This document shows, piece by piece, positions 59,369 through 64,000 of a DNA stretch of 64,000 bases; positions within the stretch are counted from its first letter, which is position 1, and the number at the start of each line of letters is the position of its first letter. Position numbers and translations under genes: made by a program. This stretch comes from an uncultured Rivibacter sp. Its GTDB lineage: Bacteria > Pseudomonadota > Gammaproteobacteria > Burkholderiales > Burkholderiaceae. The stretch lies in contig CAMLLU010000010.1 of the NCBI GenBank assembly GCA_946480925.1, positions 48,853 to 112,852 on the forward strand. Reading direction: 5' to 3'. Below the pieces are notes generated by a model, which searched no databases, was not told the origin of the DNA, and saw only the letters and a program-made list of their open reading frames with translations.

Positions 59369-60901
59369 ATGGGTGCGCCCGATCTGCCGAACCTGCAACA
59401 GCATCTGAAAGCCACCGTGGGCCACTGGATCAGCGGGCGGCATGTTCCGCCTGCGAGCGGGCGTGCACAGCCGGTCTACAACCCCGCCACCGGCGCGGTG
59501 GCGCGCGAGGTGGCGCTGGCAAATGCCGACGAGGTGAACGCCGCGGTGGCCGCCGCGAAAGCCGCTTTCCCGGCCTGGGCCGACACGCCGCCGCTCCGCC
59601 GTGCGCGCGTGCTGTTCAAATTCCTCGACCTGCTCAATGCACACCGCGACACGCTGGCCGGCATGATCACCAGCGAACACGGCAAGGTGTTCACCGATGC
59701 GCAGGGCGAAGTCACGCGCGGCATCGAGATCGTCGAGTTCGCTTGCGGCATCCCGCAGCTGCTCAAGGGCGACTACACCGAGCAGGTGTCCACCGGCATC
59801 GACAACTGGACGATGCGCCAGCCGCTGGGCGTGGTGGCAGGCATCACGCCGTTCAACTTCCCGTGCATGGTGCCGTGCTGGATGTTCCCGGTGGCCATTG
59901 CCTGCGGCAATACCTTCGTGTTGAAGCCCAGCGAGCGCGATCCGTCGGCGAGCCTCTTCATGGCCGAGCTGCTCAAGCAGGCTGGGCTGCCCGATGGCGT
60001 GTTCAACGTGGTGCAGGGCGACAAGCTGGCGGTGGACACGCTGCTGGGCCACCCCGACGTGAGGGCCCTCAGCTTCGTGGGCTCCACGCCGATCGCGCAG
60101 TACATCTACGAAACCGGCGCGCACCACGGCAAGCGCGTGCAGGCGCTGGGCGGGGCCAAGAACCACATGGTGGTGATGCCCGACGCCGACATCGAGCAAA
60201 CAGTGGACGCACTCATCGGTGCGGCCTACGGCTCTGCAGGCGAGCGCTGCATGGCCATCAGCGCCGCGGTGCTGGTGGGTGACGTGGCCGACAAGATCGT
60301 CGGCAAGCTGGCCGATCGGGCCCGCGCGCTGAAGATCAAGAACGGCATGGAGCTCGACGCCGAGATGGGCCCCATCGTCACGAAGCAGGCGCAGGAACGC
60401 ATCGAGGGCTACATCGCGCACGGCGTGAGCGAAGGGGCCAGGCTCGTGGTCGACGGCCGCAGCTACCAGGTGCCCGGCCATGAGAAGGGCTTCTTCACCG
60501 GCGGCACGTTGTTCGACCACGTGACGCCCGAGATGAAGATCTACAAGGAAGAGATCTTCGGTCCGGTGCTGGTGTGCGTGCGCGTGCCCGACTTCGCGTC
60601 GGCTGTGGAGCTGGTCAACGCACACGAGTTCGGCAACGGCGTGGCCTGCTTCACGCGCGACGGCAACGTGGCGCGCGAGTTCGCGCGGCGCATCCAGGTG
60701 GGCATGGTGGGCATCAACGTGCCCATTCCGGTGCCGATGGCCTGGCACGGCTTCGGCGGCTGGAAGAAGAGCCTGTTCGGCGACATGCACGCCTATGGCG
60801 AAGAAGGCGTGCGCTTCTATACCAAGCAGAAGTCGGTGATGCAGCGCTGGCCGGAAAGCACACCGAAGGGCGCGGAGTTCGTGATGCCGACGGCGAAGTG
60901 A
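59369..60901 (+). CDS. mmsA: Methylmalonate-semialdehyde dehydrogenase (acylating)
   Basis: NAD-dependent aldehyde dehydrogenase (510 residues) that converts methylmalonate or malonate semialdehyde to propionyl- or acetyl-CoA in valine and inositol breakdown. Features: [17 protein letters not shown] (glycine-rich coenzyme strand), catalytic cysteine 294 in [26 protein letters not shown] and [12 protein letters not shown]. The N-terminal [19 protein letters not shown] segment is that of the MmsA subfamily. It is probably regulated by the divergent LysR gene and ends in a strong terminator. Confidence 0.95.
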   Translation: MGAPDLPNLQQHLKATVGHWISGRHVPPASGRAQPVYNPATGAVAREVALANADEVNAAVAAAKAAFPAWADTPPLRRARVLFKFLDLLNAHRDTLAGMITSEHGKVFTDAQGEVTRGIEIVEFACGIPQLLKGDYTEQVSTGIDNWTMRQPLGVVAGITPFNFPCMVPCWMFPVAIACGNTFVLKPSERDPSASLFMAELLKQAGLPDGVFNVVQGDKLAVDTLLGHPDVRALSFVGSTPIAQYIYETGAHHGKRVQALGGAKNHMVVMPDADIEQTVDALIGAAYGSAGERCMAISAAVLVGDVADKIVGKLADRARALKIKNGMELDAEMGPIVTKQAQERIEGYIAHGVSEGARLVVDGRSYQVPGHEKGFFTGGTLFDHVTPEMKIYKEEIFGPVLVCVRVPDFASAVELVNAHEFGNGVACFTRDGNVAREFARRIQVGMVGINVPIPVPMAWHGFGGWKKSLFGDMHAYGEEGVRFYTKQKSVMQRWPESTPKGAEFVMPTAK

Positions 60902-60937
60902 GCGTCAAGCTGCGGTGCACGACAAGGAGCACACGAC

Positions 60938-60968
60938 AAAGGGCACCACGCGGTGCCCTTTTCGTTTG
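60938..60968 (+). terminator. Intrinsic terminator after mmsA
   Basis: Stem GGGCACC / GGTGCCC with ACGC loop, followed by TTTTCGTTT, about 37 bases after the mmsA stop codon. Confidence 0.88.
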
Positions 60969-60984
60969 CAGGCAAGACTCTCGT

Positions 60985-61134
60985 TCAGGAGTTGCTTGCA
61001 GGTGCCAGGGTCAGCTGCTGCAACGCCACTTCGAGCGCTTGCGATACGTCGACTTCGGTGGCGGTCTGCGCCAAAGTGACGGTGGCGAGCAGACCGATCA
61101 GCAGCGTGAGAAGGTAGTTGCGCAACGGTGTCAT
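60985..61134 (-). CDS. Small exported protein of 49 residues
   Basis: A 49-residue protein with AGGGAG before the ATG at 61134. The N-terminus MTPLRNYLLTLLIGLLATVTLAQ is a signal peptide or membrane segment; the rest is short and amphipathic (EVDVSQALEVALQQLTLAP). I recognise no family. It lies between mmsA and the galactonate operon and faces the latter's direction. The gap to dgoA (61135-61293) has no other gene. Confidence 0.5.
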   Translation of the reverse strand: MTPLRNYLLTLLIGLLATVTLAQTATEVDVSQALEVALQQLTLAPASNS

Positions 61135-61293
61135 GTTCGAACTCCCTGTCAGCAAAGAGAGCACCCACGACACAAGGGTAGGCCGGTGGTCACCGCGCAG
61201 CCATCGGCTCAATGCGCATGCGGCAGTGAGATTGGTCTGACAACGAGCGCTGCCGGGAGCGCACCCATCCCGAGGCGCTATCGCCCGCGCAAT

Positions 61294-61941
61294 TCAGCGC
61301 GGCGCGTTGGCGGCCTGCCAGGCCTCGACGAAGGCTTTCGCCCGTTGCGCCAGCTCTTGCAGTGAAACGCCGGGCTTGAACAACGCGCTGCCGATGCCAA
61401 AGCCGGTGGCGCCGGCAGCCAGCCAGACGCCGAGGCTTGCGGGGGTGATGCCGCCCACCGGCCACAGCGGCGTGCCGGCGGGCAGCACGGTGGCCAGCGC
61501 TTGCAAGCCTGTGGGCATCAGCATCTCGGCGGGGAACAGCTTCAACGCATGAGCACCGGCCCGCAGCGCGGTAAACGCCTCGGTGGCCGTGTAGACGCCG
61601 GGCGCGGCATGCATGCCCAGCTTGCGCGTGCATTGAATGACGGCCACGTCGCAGTGCGGCGACACGACGAGCTGGCCGCCTGCCGCTGCCACCGCTTCGA
61701 CCTGTGCCACCTCGGTCACCGTGCCGGCACCCACCAGCGTGCCGGCAGGCGCCATGTGCACCAGTGCCTCGATGGCCTGCAACGCTCCAGGGCGGTTCAG
61801 CGGCACTTCGAGCGCGCGAAAACCGGCATCGAACAACACCTGCCCGACGTCGCGAGCACGTTTGGGTTCGAGGCCGCGCAAGATCGCCACCAGCGGCGGT
61901 GCAGGTGGCCAGGCGCTGGTGTGATTCGTTGCAGTGTTCAT
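61294..61941 (-). CDS. dgoA: 2-dehydro-3-deoxy-6-phosphogalactonate aldolase
   Basis: Class I KDPG/KDPGal aldolase of 215 residues, which splits 2-dehydro-3-deoxy-6-phosphogalactonate to pyruvate and glyceraldehyde-3-phosphate. The Schiff-base lysine lies in AHALKLFPAEM and the glutamate in PLVAILRGLEPKRA/FRALEVPLNRP; GTPLWPVGGITPASLGVWLAAGATGFGIGSALF completes the active-site loop. It overlaps the kinase gene upstream (ATGA), so the pathway order is kinase then aldolase. It ends the operon in this orientation. Confidence 0.93.
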   Translation of the reverse strand: MNTATNHTSAWPPAPPLVAILRGLEPKRARDVGQVLFDAGFRALEVPLNRPGALQAIEALVHMAPAGTLVGAGTVTEVAQVEAVAAAGGQLVVSPHCDVAVIQCTRKLGMHAAPGVYTATEAFTALRAGAHALKLFPAEMLMPTGLQALATVLPAGTPLWPVGGITPASLGVWLAAGATGFGIGSALFKPGVSLQELAQRAKAFVEAWQAANAPR

Positions 61942-62867
61942 CGTGGCATCTCCTCGCGCAGCGCCTGCCATGCGGCCTGTTGCACGGCCTGTACATCGAG
62001 CAGTTCGATGGTGTGTCCCAGCTGTGCGGCGCAGGCCGCGTACAGCGCCGCCAGCTTGGGGGCGCCGATCACACGCACCGGCAAGCGGGTGTCGAGGCCG
62101 GGGTGGCGGCGCAGGTCGTGCCATTCGGTGCCGATGAGTACGCCGCTCACGTAGGAGGCCGTGGCCTCGCGCGGCAGCGCGCCGGTGACCACACGGGCGC
62201 GTGCGCCGAACAGCGCGTGGCTCAGCGCCGCTTCGGCTGCGTGGGCCACGCCGCGCGCAAATACGTCAGGGTGGTGTTCGTGGCGACCGTGCTGCATCAG
62301 CGGCGCGAGCGTGCCGCGTTCGCCGAGCAGGGCAAACAGCTCGCCTGTGAGGTACGTGCGCAGCCAGCGGATGCGGCCGCCTTCGAGCCACACCCACTTG
62401 CAATGCGTGCCGGGCAGCACGTACCAGCCGTCGGCCTGCGCACCGCCACGTTGCAGGTGCAGGGCACCGAGCAGCTGCGTCTCCTCGCCGCGCATCACGT
62501 CCACCGCGTCGCCCATGCCTTGCCAGCGCACGCCCGGCACGATCCACGTGTCTTCAGGGGCGCCGGCTGCGGTGAGCCGAACCAGCCGCTGCGGCAAGTC
62601 GAGCAGCGGGCGGCTCGCGTCGAGGTAAGGCGCTTCCTGCCAGCCTTGTGCACTGCCCACCATGCCGGCCATCACCAGCGTGGCAGGCGCATCGCCTTGC
62701 AGCTGCAAGCCGGCCAGCAGTGGAGGCAGCGACTCGGCAAAGCGCGGGGCCACGGACATCAGCCCCGCCGCGTCGTCGTACTGCGCCGCCAGCTCGGCGC
62801 CCTGGTAACGCCATGCGCGGCGGTGCGTGCCGCCCCAGTCGACGCCGATCCAGCAAGGCTCAGCCAC
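61938..62867 (-). CDS. dgoK: 2-dehydro-3-deoxygalactonokinase
   Basis: ATP-dependent kinase of 309 residues that phosphorylates 2-dehydro-3-deoxygalactonate. The family motif is GVDWGGTHRRAWRY (about 8-21), and the middle RGEETQLLGALHL and PGTHCKWVWLEGGRIRWLRTYLTGELFALL (about 150-180) are typical of DgoK. It overlaps the permease by eight bases and dgoA by four, so all three are translationally coupled. Role: De Ley-Doudoroff galactose pathway. Confidence 0.93.
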   Translation of the reverse strand: MAEPCWIGVDWGGTHRRAWRYQGAELAAQYDDAAGLMSVAPRFAESLPPLLAGLQLQGDAPATLVMAGMVGSAQGWQEAPYLDASRPLLDLPQRLVRLTAAGAPEDTWIVPGVRWQGMGDAVDVMRGEETQLLGALHLQRGGAQADGWYVLPGTHCKWVWLEGGRIRWLRTYLTGELFALLGERGTLAPLMQHGRHEHHPDVFARGVAHAAEAALSHALFGARARVVTGALPREATASYVSGVLIGTEWHDLRRHPGLDTRLPVRVIGAPKLAALYAACAAQLGHTIELLDVQAVQQAAWQALREEMPR

Positions 62868-63897
62868 GTCGTGCCTCGAACAAGCGTTGCAGCAGGCAGA
62901 ACACGAACAGCAGCGTGCCGATCACGATGCGCGTCCACCAAGAGCTCAGCGTGCCGTCGAACATGATGAGCGTCTGGATGATGCCCAGGATCAGCACGCC
63001 GAAGAGCGAGCCCATCACATAGCCCACGCCGCCCGAGAGCAGTGTGCCGCCGATCACCACCGCGGCGATCGCATCGAGCTCCAGCCCCACCGCGTGCAGG
63101 CCGTAGCCCGACTGCATGTAGAACGTGAACACGATGCCCGCGAGCGCCGAGCAGAAGCCCGAGAGTGTGTAGACCAGCACGGTGGTGCGTGCCACCGGCA
63201 GGCCCATGAGCATGGCCGACTGCTCGTTGCCGCCGATGGCGTAGACGGTGCGGCCGAACTCGGTGCCGTGCGCCATGAACACGGCTACCGCCACCACCGC
63301 CAGCGCCAGCAGTGCGCTGATGGAGATGGAAGCCTCTTCGCCCCACAGCGGTACGCGCGTCTGCGCCAGCGTGGCGTAGGTTTCGTTGGTGATGCTGATG
63401 GAGTCGATGCTGATGAGATAGCACAGCCCCCGCGCGAGGAACATGCCCGCCAGCGTGACGATGAAGGGCTGCAGCCGGAAGCGCTGGATCAACCAGCCCA
63501 TGAACGCACCGAAGCCCGTGCCCACGGCGAGCACCAGCGGCATCACGACCAGCGGGCTGACGTGGTGGTGCTCCACCAGCGAGGCCGAGATCATGGTCGT
63601 GAGCGCGATCACCGAGCCCACTGAGAGGTCGATGCCGCCGGACAGGATCACGAAGGTCATGCCGACCGCGACGATGACGAGGAAGGCGTTGTCGATCAGC
63701 AGATTGAGGAAGACCTGCGGCGAGAAGAAGCCGTCGTAGCGCAACGAACCGAAGGCCGCCATCGCGACGAAGAGGGAGATCGTCGCGGCGACCGGGATGT
63801 ACTTCGGGTCAAGGCGCAGTCGCGCAGTGCGCGCCTGCGACGGGCTCTCGGACACCTCGGCGTGGACGGGGGCGGCGGTCATCGGTCCGATGGTCAT
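62860..63897 (-). CDS. yjfF: Sugar ABC transporter permease (YjfF type)
   Basis: A 345-residue inner-membrane permease with 8-10 helices. The EAA-like region GMTFVILSGGIDLSVGSVIALTTMISASLVEHHHVSPLVVMPLVL (about 79-122) is the conserved Rbs/YjfF ribose/galactose transporter signature, and the QPFIVTLAGMFLARGLCYLI region fits galactofuranose permease YjfF. Being in the same operon as dgoK and dgoA points to galactose or a related sugar as substrate. A dispersed repeat abuts its start codon. Further transporter subunits would lie beyond the right edge. Confidence 0.9.
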   Translation of the reverse strand: MTIGPMTAAPVHAEVSESPSQARTARLRLDPKYIPVAATISLFVAMAAFGSLRYDGFFSPQVFLNLLIDNAFLVIVAVGMTFVILSGGIDLSVGSVIALTTMISASLVEHHHVSPLVVMPLVLAVGTGFGAFMGWLIQRFRLQPFIVTLAGMFLARGLCYLISIDSISITNETYATLAQTRVPLWGEEASISISALLALAVVAVAVFMAHGTEFGRTVYAIGGNEQSAMLMGLPVARTTVLVYTLSGFCSALAGIVFTFYMQSGYGLHAVGLELDAIAAVVIGGTLLSGGVGYVMGSLFGVLILGIIQTLIMFDGTLSSWWTRIVIGTLLFVFCLLQRLFEARRG

Positions 63898-63979
63898 GAC
63901 GACACCCCGCTCGCCGAGTACGGCGATCGACCCTCCGAGAGGGTTGGGCCTTGCTTGGGGCGGCCCGGCGCGGCGGCCC
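63897..63979 (-). repeat. Dispersed intergenic repeat, copy B
   Basis: An 83-base element matching the copy at 9427-9510 in inverted orientation, with the shared core CCCAAGCAAGGCCC, two hairpins and the end GTCGTCA, which here runs into the ATG of the permease gene. A second unit appears to begin again at 63987 (same TGACGACACCCCGC, 90 bases from the first), so a tandem array probably continues past the window edge. Confidence 0.8.
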
Positions 63980-64000
63980 GGGGGAATGACGACACCCCGC

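Noticed and set aside
61135..61293. Possible further gene between the 49-residue gene and dgoA.
   Set aside because: No frame with a start signal; nothing but a weak operator-like motif.

Overview
The window reads as chromosome of a high-GC betaproteobacterium of the order Burkholderiales, probably the Leptothrix/Rubrivivax/Roseateles group. This rests on very GC-rich third codon positions, oxyR, recG and queA of betaproteobacterial type, GTP-type PEP carboxykinase, the long type of argininosuccinate synthase and a type-2 leuA. The species assignment is inference. Coding density is very high, and no gap between called genes exceeds 300 bases; the longest gaps (about 270-280 bases, upstream of pckG, leuA, the first TonB receptor and the 810-residue lipoprotein, and between 58043 and 58320) are described in their own entries or in their neighbours'. 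I saw no tRNA, rRNA, CRISPR array, transposase or prophage genes.

Layout. 1-9.4 kb: tail of a glutamate dehydrogenase, a LOG-like protein, small enzymes, a crystallin/glycine-zipper secreted protein, ubiA, a Fpg/Nei glycosylase, and an oxidative-stress block (dps, a 43-residue membrane protein, oxyR) divergent from an ECF sigma/anti-sigma/TPR operon. 9.5-22.5 kb: recG and queA, two envelope proteins, an orphan LuxR-type regulator, a large lipoprotein followed by a probable outer-membrane protein, a Doc/AbrB toxin-antitoxin pair, a membrane-bound hybrid histidine kinase overlapping tgt. 22.5-29.8 kb: argG, an MFS-acyltransferase fusion, a four-gene amidohydrolase/DUF2145/YiaA-type block and an HTH regulator. 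29.8-40.4 kb: two TonB-dependent receptors and an iron-uptake operon (tonB-exbB-exbD-receptor-PepSY-chaN) preceded by a Fur-like box. 40.5-48.3 kb: a hydrolase, leuA with a complete transcription attenuator, a Kbp-like LysM protein, a MOSC/tungstate-binding-protein pair, pckG and a pair of related small proteins. 48.3-64 kb: LysR and TetR regulators, a phosphoesterase, a universal stress protein, a PhoD-type phosphatase, argP/argO, a D-amino-acid dehydrogenase, mmsA with its divergent LysR, and a galactonate pathway operon (yjfF-dgoK-dgoA).

How it works together. Central carbon and amino-acid genes (gdhA, pckG, leuA, argG, mmsA, dgoKA) are mixed with iron acquisition (TonB system energising outer-membrane receptors) and stress defence (OxyR, Dps, ECF, Usp). 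The best-supported regulatory finding is the leuA leader: a 34-codon reading frame with four consecutive leucine codons, mutually exclusive hairpins and an intrinsic terminator, under a promoter that places the transcript start at or next to the leader ATG. Other non-coding signals worth attention are an 18-bp perfect inverted repeat between tonB and its neighbour, a dispersed repeat present in two copies (one apparently starting a tandem array at the right edge), and several dyads that overlap the promoters of regulator genes.
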